Positions 43,927-52,971 of a stretch of DNA of 64,000 nucleotides are shown here, one piece after another. The notes under the pieces were generated by a model that did no database searches, was not told where the DNA came from, and saw nothing but the letters and a program-made list of their open reading frames with translations. Location of the stretch: contig NZ_JAUSUW010000007.1 in assembly GCF_030814435.1 (NCBI RefSeq), forward strand, positions 62,001 through 126,000, read 5' to 3'. The DNA comes from Peteryoungia aggregata LMG 23059 (lineage in GTDB: Bacteria; Pseudomonadota; Alphaproteobacteria; Rhizobiales; Rhizobiaceae). The number at the start of each line of letters is the position of its first letter. The stretch's first letter is position 1. The translations under genes and the position numbers were made by a program.

Positions 43927-45155
43927 GCGCCGTCGACGCCCAGATCCGGCCCTTCAACCCGCAGGCAGCAGCTGTCCAGCTGATGATCTCCTGGATCATG
44001 GCGTTCGGCGTGTTCCTGTCGGGTTTCGTGATTTCCGAGCCTGCCCCTTATGAACTGCTGATGGTGGGGCAAGTTGCCCTCTGGTTCCTGTTCGGCCTCA
44101 AGATATCGCGGGCGGTGGCGCCGCTTCTCGCGCTGCTGCTGATTTTCAATGTCGGCGGGCTTCTCGCACTCACCGTGATGCAGACGATCCTGACAGAGCA
44201 AGTGCTCTATGTGGCGGTGTCGATCTTCCTCGCGCTGACGGCGGTCTTCTACGCTGCGGTCATCGAGGATCGGCCGCAGCGGCTCACGCTGATCTTCCAG
44301 GCCTGGGTGGCGGCGGCAATCATCACCGGGACGCTCGGTATCCTGGGCTATTTCCATGCCTTTCCCGGTGCAGAGGTGTTCACCCGCTACGATCGGGCCA
44401 TGGGCGCCTTCCAGGACCCGAACGTCTTCGGTCCCTTTCTCGTCGCGCCGATGCTCTACCTCATGCATGGGATGCTGAAGGGAAGGCTGATGGAATCGCC
44501 GCTCAGGATCATTGGCATCCTGATCCTGTCCTTTGCCGTCTTCCTGTCCTTCTCGCGCGCCGCATGGGGGCTGTTCCTCTTCTGCGCCGTGGCGCTCGTC
44601 TTCGTCATGCTGCTGAAGGAGCGCACCAATGCCTTCCGGCTGAAGATCCTGGTTCTGTCGCTCGCCGCCGTCGTCGCCATGGTGATGGCGCTCTCGATCG
44701 CGTTGCAGTTCGAGAAAGTCCGGGCGCTTTTCGAGACGCGCACCCAGCTCGTGCAGGAATATGACGGCGGACATCTGGGACGCTTTGCCCGCCACCGGCT
44801 CGGTTTCGAAATGGCGATGGAGAAACCACTCGGGATCGGACCGATGATGTTCGGCAAGATCTTCCCCGAGGACGAGCACAACATCTATCTCAAGTCGCTG
44901 ATGGCCTATGGGTGGATCGGCTTCGTCTCCTACGTTGCGTTGATCGCCTGGACCGTGTCGATGGGCTTTCGCTACCTGTTGAGGGAGCGCCCCTGGCAAC
45001 CCTACCTGATGATCGCATGGATCGTGCTCGTCGGGCATATGCTGATCGGTGCCGTCATCGATACGGATCACTGGCGCCACTTCTATCTGGTGCTGGGGAT
45101 CGTCTGGGGTTGCGGGGCGGCAGAATGGCGTTACCAGCGGGCCCGGCGCAATTGA
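43923..45155 (+). CDS. Wzy/O-antigen ligase family membrane protein
   Basis: A 410-aa membrane protein with about 11-12 helices and a periplasmic loop (about 275-320) carrying the Wzy_C-type motif RFARHRLGFEMAMEKPLGIGP and EDEHNIYLKSL, quoted by the cores HRLGFEMA and HNIYL. It should polymerise repeat units outside the inner membrane. The start is a TTG that overlaps the stop of the preceding gene by four bases (TTGA); GGAAAA lies ten bases upstream. It is the last gene of the locus. Confidence 0.85.
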   Translation: MSAVDAQIRPFNPQAAAVQLMISWIMAFGVFLSGFVISEPAPYELLMVGQVALWFLFGLKISRAVAPLLALLLIFNVGGLLALTVMQTILTEQVLYVAVSIFLALTAVFYAAVIEDRPQRLTLIFQAWVAAAIITGTLGILGYFHAFPGAEVFTRYDRAMGAFQDPNVFGPFLVAPMLYLMHGMLKGRLMESPLRIIGILILSFAVFLSFSRAAWGLFLFCAVALVFVMLLKERTNAFRLKILVLSLAAVVAMVMALSIALQFEKVRALFETRTQLVQEYDGGHLGRFARHRLGFEMAMEKPLGIGPMMFGKIFPEDEHNIYLKSLMAYGWIGFVSYVALIAWTVSMGFRYLLRERPWQPYLMIAWIVLVGHMLIGAVIDTDHWRHFYLVLGIVWGCGAAEWRYQRARRN

Positions 45156-45227
45156 GCCGCTAGGGAGATCCGCACCTGTGTGCGCGGTTTGCATTGATTT
45201 TCCTCGGCCGCGCTCCATGTTTCCCTT

Positions 45228-45524
45228 ATGATTACACCCGCACAGATCCGCGCCGCGCGCGCCATGCTGGACATCACCATTGATCGGCTCTGCCATGAGA
45301 GCGGTGTGCCGGCTCTGCTGATCCTCCAGATCGAATCGGGCGATGTGCATGAGGCGACACCCCAGCACTACTCGGCCGTGCGCGCGACGCTTGAACGCAT
45401 GGGGGTATTGTTTCTCCAGGCCGGAGACGGTGGCACCGGTGGCGGTGAGGGCCTCCGACTGGCGACCCGGTTCAGCGATGACGGCATGCGCCCGGAAGAA
45501 CTGACGGCAGCCAACGACGATTGA
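45228..45524 (+). CDS. Small XRE-like helix-turn-helix protein
   Basis: A 98-aa protein starting with ITPAQIRAARAMLDITIDRLCHESGVP, quoted by the core QIRAARAMLDIT, a lambda-repressor-type fold that rhizobia carry in many copies. The C-terminal part is acidic and glycine-rich. It lies 72 bases after the polysaccharide locus in the same direction. Whether it regulates that locus is not shown. No strong ribosome site is visible before the ATG at 45228. Confidence 0.7.
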   Translation: MITPAQIRAARAMLDITIDRLCHESGVPALLILQIESGDVHEATPQHYSAVRATLERMGVLFLQAGDGGTGGGEGLRLATRFSDDGMRPEELTAANDD

Positions 45525-45601
45525 GTTTTTCTTATATGGTGATGGAACAATTGTCGCCGCTTCGGCTTTCCCTGTCCAATACAACCAGACAGGAGACTTT
45601 C

Positions 45602-45751
45602 ATGAGCCGAAACAATGGCCTCTACCTCATCATTGGCGCACTCGTGGTCGCCGTCATCGGCCTTGGCATCTATGTCTACCAGGAAGAGTCCAAGCCGAAT
45701 GGCGTGGAACTGCGGATCGGCGAGAACGGCGTCTCCATCGAGGAAAACTGA
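45602..45751 (+). CDS. Small single-pass membrane protein
   Basis: A 49-aa protein with one membrane helix (about 7-26, LYLIIGALVVAVIGLGIYVY) and a short acidic tail containing GVELRIGENGVSIEE. AGGAGACTTTC before the ATG at 45602 is a strong ribosome site; the frame is open upstream to 45521 but that part is not supported. Similar tiny proteins are widespread in Rhizobiaceae. Function unknown. Confidence 0.75.
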   Translation: MSRNNGLYLIIGALVVAVIGLGIYVYQEESKPNGVELRIGENGVSIEEN

Positions 45752-45774
45752 ACAATTTCAGCCAGAAAACCGCT

Positions 45775-46791
45775 TCAATGCGGCCTGATGAATATCTCGT
45801 AGAACTGCTGGGGGGAGCCAATCGCGCCCTCGATCATATAGGGCTGGCGCTCCGCACCGGCGCGTCGAGCGATCACAGGCAAACCGTGATCCAGCGCATC
45901 GAGGAGACGATATTCGATGAGCACCTTTCCATCGGCGTCCCGCCACACGAGGGCGGGCCCCTCTGGCCGGCTCTCTGGCTTTCCCGCCTGTTCGTCCAAT
46001 CCGTGAAGATCAAGCCATTGCGTCAGCAGAGCCTCGGCATTGGCGGGCGAGACAATCCGATCCGCCCTGCCCTGCCAGATCGAGACGGCAGGCCGGTCCT
46101 CGTTGCCCTCGCCGGCCGCCGCCCGCGCCAGTTCACCCCATTCCTGACGACTGCGGCGACTTCCTGACTTCATGACGGAGAGCGCCGACATTGCATCACG
46201 GGCCGCCCCGAAAGGCAGACCGCCGACCACCTGACCGGCTGCGAAGAGATGCGGATAGGTGACCATCAACGCATTCGCCATGGCGCCGCCGGCCGAGAGG
46301 CCCTGGATGAAGATCCTGCCGCGGGCAATGCCGTGCCGCTCGACGCTGTGTTCGATCATCTGGCGGATCGACATGAGCTCGCCCCTGTCGCGGGCGACCA
46401 TGCTCGGGCGGAACCAGTTGAAACAAAGGTTATGATTGTTTGCGCGGGTCTGCTCCGGATAGAGCAGCACGAAGCCCTTGTCTCGGGCCATTCGGCTCCA
46501 GCCGCTGCCACGATCATAGTCCTTCGCCGTCTGCAGGCAACCATGCAGCACCACCACCAGCGTCGCAGGCTCCCGCCTTGTTGGCGGAGCATATTCCATC
46601 ATCCGAAGACGCCCCGGATTGCTGCCGAAGGCATGCACCTGCATCAGGCCGGAGCGTGGCGCGCGCGGCTTTGCCGCCTTCGGTGCTTCGGGCAACCGGA
46701 TTTTGGGCATCGCCTTCTCGAGGCTGCGCTGCAGGCGCTTCTGGCCGCGAAGAAGCGCGGAGAGCGGAGACATGGAGAATTTGAAGCGCAT
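45775..46791 (-). CDS. PHB depolymerase (LpqC-type) family esterase
   Basis: A 338-aa alpha/beta hydrolase. It shows an oxyanion region VVVLHGCLQT near 78 and the lipase-box serine in IQGLSAGGAMANAL near 160, quoted by QGLSAGGA, with the Asp near 235 (WQGRADRIV) and His near 305 (ALDHGLP). The extracellular type would have a signal peptide; none is clear here, so a cytoplasmic or atypically exported polyester or feruloyl-type esterase is possible. The ATG at 46791 has GGGAG upstream; an open extension to 46968 is rejected because it covers the tRNA-Pro terminator. Confidence 0.83.
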   Translation of the reverse strand: MRFKFSMSPLSALLRGQKRLQRSLEKAMPKIRLPEAPKAAKPRAPRSGLMQVHAFGSNPGRLRMMEYAPPTRREPATLVVVLHGCLQTAKDYDRGSGWSRMARDKGFVLLYPEQTRANNHNLCFNWFRPSMVARDRGELMSIRQMIEHSVERHGIARGRIFIQGLSAGGAMANALMVTYPHLFAAGQVVGGLPFGAARDAMSALSVMKSGSRRSRQEWGELARAAAGEGNEDRPAVSIWQGRADRIVSPANAEALLTQWLDLHGLDEQAGKPESRPEGPALVWRDADGKVLIEYRLLDALDHGLPVIARRAGAERQPYMIEGAIGSPQQFYEIFIRPH

Positions 46792-46914
46792 CGAATTTCG
46801 GCTCCCTTCGAACCTCAGCTCAATATAATGTTGCATTGCAGCAAACAAAGGACAAAGATCGAGGAAAGCGGCGAAAACGCCAGACGCGGCCTGGAAGCTG
46901 ATTACCCAAAATGA

Positions 46915-46948
46915 AAGAGGCCGGGTATCCTGAGATACCCGGCCTCTT
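46915..46948 (-). terminator. Terminator of tRNA-Pro
   Basis: A perfect 15-bp stem (AAGAGGCCGGGTATC and its complement, loop CTGA) lies 43 bases downstream of the leftward tRNA-Pro and is followed by TTTCATTTTG on that strand. The same GAGGCCGGGT core occurs at 11137 and 12510. Confidence 0.8.
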
Positions 46949-46990
46949 ATACAGTTCAACGCAATCAACGTATTGATCCGTCTAACGAAT

Positions 46991-47067
<77 letters not shown>

Positions 47068-47233
47068 TCACGTGACTATCGAACCGATTGCTTCTTCCGG
47101 CATTCCCTGAGAACTGTCATTCTTCAGAAAATGCCGCACACAATCGAGCCGTCAGACAGCAAGTTCCCTTTAGACAGTCAGCTATTTCTGCGCAAGGGGA
47201 AACTCCCGGCGGCGCGAAAAAATGCGCAGGTGA

Positions 47234-47647
47234 TCAATCCAGCCGTTGCATCAATGCCCTGATCTCCTCAAACCGACGTCGCTCTTCAGGCTTCTCGCTG
47301 TTCGCAGCGTAGCAGGTCACATCCATGCAGAACCGGGTCACCAGCAGCGGGTCGGCGGCGCGTTCGAACTGGCATTCGATCTCGTCGGTGATGTCCTGCG
47401 GTTCGGCATCCATGCGAGTGGAATAGGTGAGCCGGGCGCCGGGCGGGTCGAGTTCGGGGAAAGCCTGAACCACGCCGATCTCCAGGTCCTTCACCATCAA
47501 CATGCTTTTCGCGACGAAGATGCAGGCATCCTCCACCGTCGTCGGTCTGGCATCGGCAGTCGCCGACGACGTGGTCGATTGCTGGGCCTGCGCCGGGATA
47601 GCAGCGAGCACAGAGAGAATCGGAATGAAGATCAACAAACGTTTCAT
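47234..47647 (-). CDS. Small exported protein of unknown function
   Basis: A 137-aa protein with a signal peptide (about 1-21, cleavage after AQA). The mature part has three or more cysteines (DACIFVAKS, DEIECQFE, RFCMDVTCYAA) that could pair in the periplasm. It lies between the merR-type gene and tRNA-Pro. I do not recognise the family. Confidence 0.72.
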   Translation of the reverse strand: MKRLLIFIPILSVLAAIPAQAQQSTTSSATADARPTTVEDACIFVAKSMLMVKDLEIGVVQAFPELDPPGARLTYSTRMDAEPQDITDEIECQFERAADPLLVTRFCMDVTCYAANSEKPEERRRFEEIRALMQRLD

Positions 47648-47727
47648 GGTGCCTCGCGCGGGTTGCGTGTCGGACCTTCAACGTCTCAAGAGCAAACTGT
47701 GTTCCGTTCGCGGGAACCTCAGCGCAA

Positions 47728-48267
47728 TCAGCGCACCTGATCGAGCAGTCGCTTGCATTCAAGCAGGTCGAACAGTGCCTCCTGCAGCAGGGCACGATCC
47801 TCCTTGGCGATCGAGCCCTTGCCGACGGAAATCTCCGGAGCATCCTCGGATGTGGCGCTGCCGAAACCGAAGAAGCGACCGCTGACGCGGGCCTTGGCCC
47901 GCCCAACGACCTGGTCCTCATCAAGATTGACCTTCGGTTCCTCGACCTTGGCGGCATTGGCCGCCACCAGCGCCTCCATAGTCGCCACGTCACCTGTCGC
48001 AACCGCCATGACGAACTTGTTGCCGTTGCTCTTCAGGAGTTTCTGGACGCCCTTGATCGTGTAACCCTGATCGTAGAGCAGGTGGCGAATGCCCTTCAGC
48101 AACTCGACATCATCTGGGCGATAATAGCGGCGGCCACCGCCGCGCTTCAGCGGCTTGATCTGCGGGAAGCGGGTTTCCCAGAAGCGCAGCACATGCTGCG
48201 GCAGATCGAGATCATCCGCCACTTCGCTGATCGTGCGGAAAGCATCCGGGCTCTTGTCCAACTGCAT
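47728..48267 (-). CDS. MerR family transcriptional regulator
   Basis: A 179-aa regulator with an N-terminal MerR helix-turn-helix (about 10-80: [35 protein letters not shown] in part). The C-terminal part lacks metal-binding cysteines, so it is not a metal sensor. Its place just after ihfA in a plsX-fabH-ihfA-merR cluster is conserved in alphaproteobacteria. The ATG at 48267 has GAGGAG upstream. Targets are unknown. Confidence 0.9.
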   Translation of the reverse strand: MQLDKSPDAFRTISEVADDLDLPQHVLRFWETRFPQIKPLKRGGGRRYYRPDDVELLKGIRHLLYDQGYTIKGVQKLLKSNGNKFVMAVATGDVATMEALVAANAAKVEEPKVNLDEDQVVGRAKARVSGRFFGFGSATSEDAPEISVGKGSIAKEDRALLQEALFDLLECKRLLDQVR

Positions 48268-48386
48268 CAGGCCGCTCCTCGGGCATCGCGCGGGGGCGCG
48301 ACTCGACAGACATTTCAACGGTTCGGGGATAGCTTTTCAAGCACTCGCTGCCCGGGGAGCGCATGCTCCACCGGTTTTGGGCGCCA

Positions 48387-48725
48387 TCAGGCCGCCGGAT
48401 TGACCGGCTTTTGCTTGGCCTTGCGGGCGATATGAGCGCGAAGAATGCGCTGCTTGAGAACGTTGGACGCCTTGAACGTCATGACCCGACGGGGAGAAAT
48501 CGGAACTTCTTCGCCGGTCTTGGGATTGCGGCCGATTCGCTCGTTCTTGCTGCGAACCTGAAAGGTCGCAAACGAGGACAGTTTGACCGATTCGCCACGC
48601 ACAATGGCATTGCAAATCTCATCGATCACCGTCTCGACGAGTTCGGCGGACTCCGTTCGTGAAAGACCGACCTTGCGAAAGACTGATTCTGCCAAATCCG
48701 CACGCGTCACTGTCTTTCCGGCCAT
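48387..48725 (-). CDS. ihfA: Integration host factor subunit alpha
   Basis: A 112-aa HU-family DNA-bending protein starting [15 protein letters not shown], with the arm [22 protein letters not shown]. The IHF-alpha type is marked by the longer C-terminus and the arm sequence ([10 protein letters not shown]), distinct from HU at 16196. It lies downstream of fabH in the same direction with about 107 bases between. Confidence 0.95.
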   Translation of the reverse strand: MAGKTVTRADLAESVFRKVGLSRTESAELVETVIDEICNAIVRGESVKLSSFATFQVRSKNERIGRNPKTGEEVPISPRRVMTFKASNVLKQRILRAHIARKAKQKPVNPAA

Positions 48726-48832
48726 TGTTCTCGTCCGCCTAAATCAATGATCTTGTTGAATTGCGCAGAGACTATTGCCCTTGACCGCGACGGTCAAGTG
48801 CTTGTCGGTGCGCAATTTTTAGGTTTCAGATG

Positions 48833-49804
48833 CTACCAGCGCAAGAGCACGGCGCCCCAAGTGAAGCCACCGCCCATGGCTTCCAGCATCACGAGGTCGC
48901 CCTTCTTGATGCGACCGTCACCGGCAGCGGTTGCGAGCGCCAGCGGAATCGACGCGGCAGACGTGTTGCCATGCTTGTCGACGGTGATCACGACCTTGGC
49001 GTCGGGAATGCCGAGCTTCTTGGCCGAACCGTCGATGATGCGCTTGTTGGCCTGGTGAGGCACCAGCCAGTCGATGTCATCTGCCGTCGTGCCGGTGGCG
49101 GCAAAGGCCGCCTCGATCACGTCGGTGATCATGCCGACGGCATGCTTGAAGACCTCGCGGCCTTCCATGCGCAGATGGCCGACTGTCCCTGTCGTCGACG
49201 GACCACCGTCGACATACAGCTTTTCGCGATGGGCGCCATCCGAGCGCAGATTCGAGGTCAGAACGCCGCGATCCGCAACAGTCCCCTCGCCTTCCTGGGC
49301 TTCGAGGATGAGAGCGCCTGCCCCGTCACCGAAGAGAACGCAGGTGGTGCGGTCGGTCCAGTCGAGGATGCGGGAAAAGGTCTCGGCGCCGATGACGAGC
49401 ACGCGCTTTGCCATGCCACCGCGAATATAGAGGTCAGCGGTCGCCATGGCATAGACGAAGCCGGAGCAGACGGCCTGAACGTCGAAGGCGAAGCCGTGAT
49501 GCATGCCAAGGCGATTCTGGATGTTGACGGCAGTTGCCGGGAAGGTGTTGTCGGGCGTGGAAGTAGCGCAGATGATCAGATCGATATCGGCGGCAGTCAG
49601 GCCGGCCCGCTCAAGCGCCTCTTGGGCAGCAGCAGCACCGAGCGATGCGGTCGTTTCGCCTTCACCGGCAATGTAACGCTGTTTGATACCGGTGCGCTGG
49701 ACGATCCACTCGTCCGATGTTTCGACCATGCTTTCAAGATCGCGATTGGTCACAACCCGTTTCGGGAGCGAGGCTCCGAAACCGCGAACTACTGAACGGA
49801 TCAT
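48833..49804 (-). CDS. fabH: 3-oxoacyl-ACP synthase III
   Basis: A 323-aa condensing enzyme that starts fatty acid synthesis from acetyl-CoA and malonyl-ACP. The triad is complete: Cys113 in DVQAVCSGF, His in [10 protein letters not shown] and Asn in [12 protein letters not shown]. It follows plsX by 16 bases in one operon. Confidence 0.97.
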   Translation of the reverse strand: MIRSVVRGFGASLPKRVVTNRDLESMVETSDEWIVQRTGIKQRYIAGEGETTASLGAAAAQEALERAGLTAADIDLIICATSTPDNTFPATAVNIQNRLGMHHGFAFDVQAVCSGFVYAMATADLYIRGGMAKRVLVIGAETFSRILDWTDRTTCVLFGDGAGALILEAQEGEGTVADRGVLTSNLRSDGAHREKLYVDGGPSTTGTVGHLRMEGREVFKHAVGMITDVIEAAFAATGTTADDIDWLVPHQANKRIIDGSAKKLGIPDAKVVITVDKHGNTSAASIPLALATAAGDGRIKKGDLVMLEAMGGGFTWGAVLLRW

Positions 49805-49820
49805 TGAAGTTTCCTACCTT

Positions 49821-50867
49821 TCACGCCGCTTCGGGGCCGGCCGGAGACGGGTGCCGCGCGTGATATTTTTTCAAGTCGTTTTCGATCTTCTGCGTGAGAC
49901 CGTTCCGAGCCATGTCATAGCCCACGTCCAAAGCTGCCGCAAAGCCCTCGGCATCTGTGCCGCCATGGCTCTTGATGACGATGCCGTTCAGGCCGAGGAA
50001 GACGCCGCCATTGACCTTGCGCGGGTCCATCTTCTCGCGCAGGCGATCAAAGGCGCCCTTGGCAAGGATATAGCCAAGCTTGGCCATCCAGGTGCGCGAC
50101 ATGGCCGCGCGCAGATATTCCGCGATCTGCTTTGCCGTGCCTTCCGCCGTCTTCAGCGCAATATTGCCGGTGAAGCCTTCGGTCACCACAACATCAACGG
50201 TGCCCTTGCCGAGGTCGTCGCCTTCGACGAAGCCGTAGTAGTCGATCGTGTCGAGACCCGCTTCGCGGATCAGGCGACCGGCTTCCTTGACCTCTTCCTG
50301 ACCCTTGATCTCTTCCACGCCGACGTTGAGCAGACCGACCATGGGCTTTTCGATTTCAAACAGGGCACGTGCCATGGCACCGCCCATAACAGCGAAATCG
50401 AGCAATTGCTGGGCATCGGCACCGATGCCGGCGCCGACATCGAGCACGATGCTTTCACCTGACAACGTCGGCCAGATCGCCGCGATCGCGGGGCGCTCGA
50501 TGGTCGCCATGGTGCGCAGGCAGAACTTGGCCATGGCCATCAGCGCGCCGGTGTTTCCGGCCGATACGGCAACATCGGCCTGGCCGGTCTTCACAGCCTC
50601 GATCGAACGCCACATGCTGGAGACGTAGCGACCACGGCGAAGCGCCTGGCTGGGCTTCTCGTCCATGGTGACCGAGACATCGCAGTGATGAAAGGTGGAT
50701 CTTTCCTTCAGCTTCGGAAACTGCGCGAGGATCGGCAGGCAGCGTTCCTGCTGGCCGTAGAGAAGGAAGGTTACATCGGGATGACGCTCGAGTGCCTTGG
50801 CAGCACCGGGGATGACGACTTCGGGACCGAAGTCTCCACCCATGACGTCGACAGAAATTCTGATCAC
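49821..50867 (-). CDS. plsX: Phosphate acyltransferase PlsX
   Basis: A 348-aa enzyme making acyl-phosphate from acyl-ACP for phospholipid synthesis. It starts [13 protein letters not shown]; later [11 protein letters not shown] and [13 protein letters not shown] are family motifs. It heads the plsX-fabH-ihfA-merR group and is about 100 bases downstream of yceD. The rpmF gene that often separates yceD from plsX in gammaproteobacteria is not here. Confidence 0.96.
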   Translation of the reverse strand: MIRISVDVMGGDFGPEVVIPGAAKALERHPDVTFLLYGQQERCLPILAQFPKLKERSTFHHCDVSVTMDEKPSQALRRGRYVSSMWRSIEAVKTGQADVAVSAGNTGALMAMAKFCLRTMATIERPAIAAIWPTLSGESIVLDVGAGIGADAQQLLDFAVMGGAMARALFEIEKPMVGLLNVGVEEIKGQEEVKEAGRLIREAGLDTIDYYGFVEGDDLGKGTVDVVVTEGFTGNIALKTAEGTAKQIAEYLRAAMSRTWMAKLGYILAKGAFDRLREKMDPRKVNGGVFLGLNGIVIKSHGGTDAEGFAAALDVGYDMARNGLTQKIENDLKKYHARHPSPAGPEAA

Positions 50868-50968
50868 TTAGACCTGACCCTTCTTCATCGCTGGCCAGCG
50901 ATATTTTCGGCCAAAATACCGCTTTTCATTCGGCATACAACCCACCCGCAGGTGCAGATGGGGGATGA

Positions 50969-51529
50969 TCAATCCTTTTTCCAGTCCTTCAGCACAGCAA
51001 AGGGCGACGGCTTCTTGTCCTCTTCGGCCTTGCTTTCGATATGTCCGGAAAAGGCAACGCCTTCCTTTTTCGGATAGGGGTCAATGTCGAGGGCTGCGAA
51101 TTCGGCGACGAGAGCGCCAGCGTCGATCGTGTCGCCGGTGAACTGTTCGGGAAGATCCGGACCATCGGGATCGAGCACCATCTCGCCGGCGCCATCGAGC
51201 ACGATGCGGGCAAGCTTGGAGCCCTCCGGCACGAAGATCTGGTCGATCTCCTGGTCGATATGCGAGACCACGGGCTCCAAGGTCACCACGCAGGCCTGAA
51301 CCAGTTCGCCAGAGACATGCCCCTTGATCCGCACGCCGTCCTTCTTCCAACGGGCGATCTGCAGATCGGCCGAGAGCCGGTTGACCGCTTCAACTTGCCA
51401 GAGATCCGCAAGGCCTGCGCGCTCGCGCTCGTCGGCCTCCACATGCACCTGCACCGGATTGGCCGAGATGTGGCCGACCTTCACGAGATAGCTGAACTCG
51501 CGGCTGTCCCTGGTTTCTTTGCTCGTCAT
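50969..51529 (-). CDS. YceD/DUF177 protein
   Basis: A 186-aa protein of the DUF177 (YceD) family, with CVVTLEPVVSHIDQEI, shortened to VVTLEPV, and the C-terminal VLKDWKKD. In plants and E. coli the family is linked to 23S rRNA accumulation. Here the usual CxxC metal site is reduced to a single Cys (ACVVT). It lies upstream of plsX as usual. Confidence 0.85.
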   Translation of the reverse strand: MTSKETRDSREFSYLVKVGHISANPVQVHVEADERERAGLADLWQVEAVNRLSADLQIARWKKDGVRIKGHVSGELVQACVVTLEPVVSHIDQEIDQIFVPEGSKLARIVLDGAGEMVLDPDGPDLPEQFTGDTIDAGALVAEFAALDIDPYPKKEGVAFSGHIESKAEEDKKPSPFAVLKDWKKD

Positions 51530-51593
51530 GTCATCTGTTCCTCGTTTTGCCGTCCGGCCCGATGCGTCTGCGCCCTAAGGCGACCAACGCCGA

Positions 51594-52133
51594 TCAGGCA
51601 GCCGGGACGGCAATGCGGGCCATGCCCGTCTCGATGTCGTTTTCATCCACGGCGCCAAGCGCCTGTTCGGCCGCAAACATCCACTCGGCCAGCGCCTGCA
51701 TGGAGGGTGCCGCCTCGCCTTCTTCGGGATGAATGTTGCGCTTCAGCGCGGCTTCGAGCGCCCCTCGGTCGTTGCGATCCAGGGCGCCAGCATAGGATTC
51801 CAGCCGGCCGTAATACATGCCGGCCAGCTTCTTCATGCGCTTCGGCACACCGGGATCGCCGACGCCCAGTTCGCGGATCGAATGGTCGACGTCCTCGAAG
51901 AAGGCATCAATGATGTTCTGGGCGATCTCCTGGCCGCTGCGCGGAGACTTCGCGGTGCGGCGGAAATACAGAATCAGCATGATTGTCAGCATCTCGAAGC
52001 GGCCGATCACGGTGTCGGGCACACGCATGTCGAGATAGAAGGCGGGCGTGCGTGCAGCCGCCGTCAGCGCGCCATACTGGCGCTCGACGATCACCTGATT
52101 GTTTCTTTTCTGCCGAAAGAAGCCGAATACCAT
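51594..52133 (-). CDS. Ubiquinol-cytochrome c chaperone (CBP3/UQCC1-like)
   Basis: A 179-aa helical protein of the Ubiq_cyt_C_chap family. It has YLDMRVPDTVIGRFEMLTIMLILYFRR, cited by its DTVIGRFEM core, and the later FEDVDHSIRELGVGD. In mitochondria the homologue assists cytochrome b assembly of complex III. It is divergent from bamE and precedes the yceD gene by 64 bases. Confidence 0.88.
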   Translation of the reverse strand: MVFGFFRQKRNNQVIVERQYGALTAAARTPAFYLDMRVPDTVIGRFEMLTIMLILYFRRTAKSPRSGQEIAQNIIDAFFEDVDHSIRELGVGDPGVPKRMKKLAGMYYGRLESYAGALDRNDRGALEAALKRNIHPEEGEAAPSMQALAEWMFAAEQALGAVDENDIETGMARIAVPAA

Positions 52134-52389
52134 CCAATATCACCAAAAAGAGCCGACCGGAGTGGTGAGCCAGAACGTGGCCGTGTTGCATGATTGCGAA
52201 AGCTGGTTTACCGAAGCAGACGTGAATTGCAATGCCGATATCCGGCAAGGATGCCGCATCGCGCGGCAGATTGACCGACAAATCGGCAGTTCTGGCCATC
52301 GCGGCAGCTTTCCCCGGAAAGGCCACAATGCTATGCGCAGAAGCAAGCGGCATCGCGAGGTGCCATCGACAGTCATGGGAGACGTTTGC

Positions 52390-52878
52390 GTGGACATTCG
52401 GATTTTCAAGTCGGACAGGAAGTTCCTGAGCACGACCGCACTTGCTCTTGCCGTTACCCTCGGCCTCTCTGCCTGCCAGACCTCGGAGGTCTTCCACAAT
52501 GGTTACGTCGTCGATCAGGCTGCACTTGATCTCGTGCCTGTCGGCTCCAGCCGCGAGCAGGTGCTGCTCTCGCTCGGCACACCGTCGACCACGGCCACGT
52601 TTGACGGTGAGGTGTTCTACTACATCTCCCAGAAGCGCACCCGCAGCGTTGCCTTCATGAAGCAGCGCCTCGTCGACCAGCAGATCCTGGCGATCTATTT
52701 CGACAAGGACGGCATCGTCACGCAACGCGCCAACTACACCCTGCAGGACGGCAAGGTGTTCGATACGATTTCCCGCACGACCCCGACCGGCGGTCGCGAC
52801 CTCACCTTCCTGCAGCAGCTGCTGGCTGGCGGCGGCGGTGCGGCCAACAGCGTCCGCAACATTCTCGGCGGCCAGTAA
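52390..52878 (+). CDS. bamE: Outer membrane protein assembly factor BamE (SmpA/OmlA)
   Basis: A 162-aa lipoprotein of the outer membrane beta-barrel assembly machine. The lipobox is LSAC (Cys29). The SmpA/OmlA fold follows, with GSSREQVLLSLGTPS and GEVFYYISQKRTRS. The start was set at GTG 52390 because GGGAG lies eight bases upstream, although an ATG at 52375 is in frame with a weaker site. The glycine-rich C-terminus GGGGAANSV is typical of rhizobial members. Confidence 0.9.
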   Translation: MDIRIFKSDRKFLSTTALALAVTLGLSACQTSEVFHNGYVVDQAALDLVPVGSSREQVLLSLGTPSTTATFDGEVFYYISQKRTRSVAFMKQRLVDQQILAIYFDKDGIVTQRANYTLQDGKVFDTISRTTPTGGRDLTFLQQLLAGGGGAANSVRNILGGQ

Positions 52879-52921
52879 GGCCGCCCCCCCAGGACTTTAC
52901 CGTCCACCGGAATGCAGACAT

Positions 52922-52958
52922 GAAAAGACCGCGGAAGTTGCCTTCCGCGGTCTTTTTC
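52922..52958. terminator. Bidirectional terminator between bamE and hppA
   Basis: AAGACCGCGGAAG and CTTCCGCGGTCTT form a 12-13 bp stem with loop TTGC, with T-runs on both strands. It serves the convergent bamE and hppA genes. Confidence 0.93.
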
Positions 52959-52971
52959 TTTGCGTGATGCC

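Noticed and set aside
46792..46968. N-terminal extension of the PHB-depolymerase-type esterase
   Set aside because: The longer frame runs through the tRNA-Pro terminator hairpin and lacks a ribosome site, so the start at 46791 was preferred.
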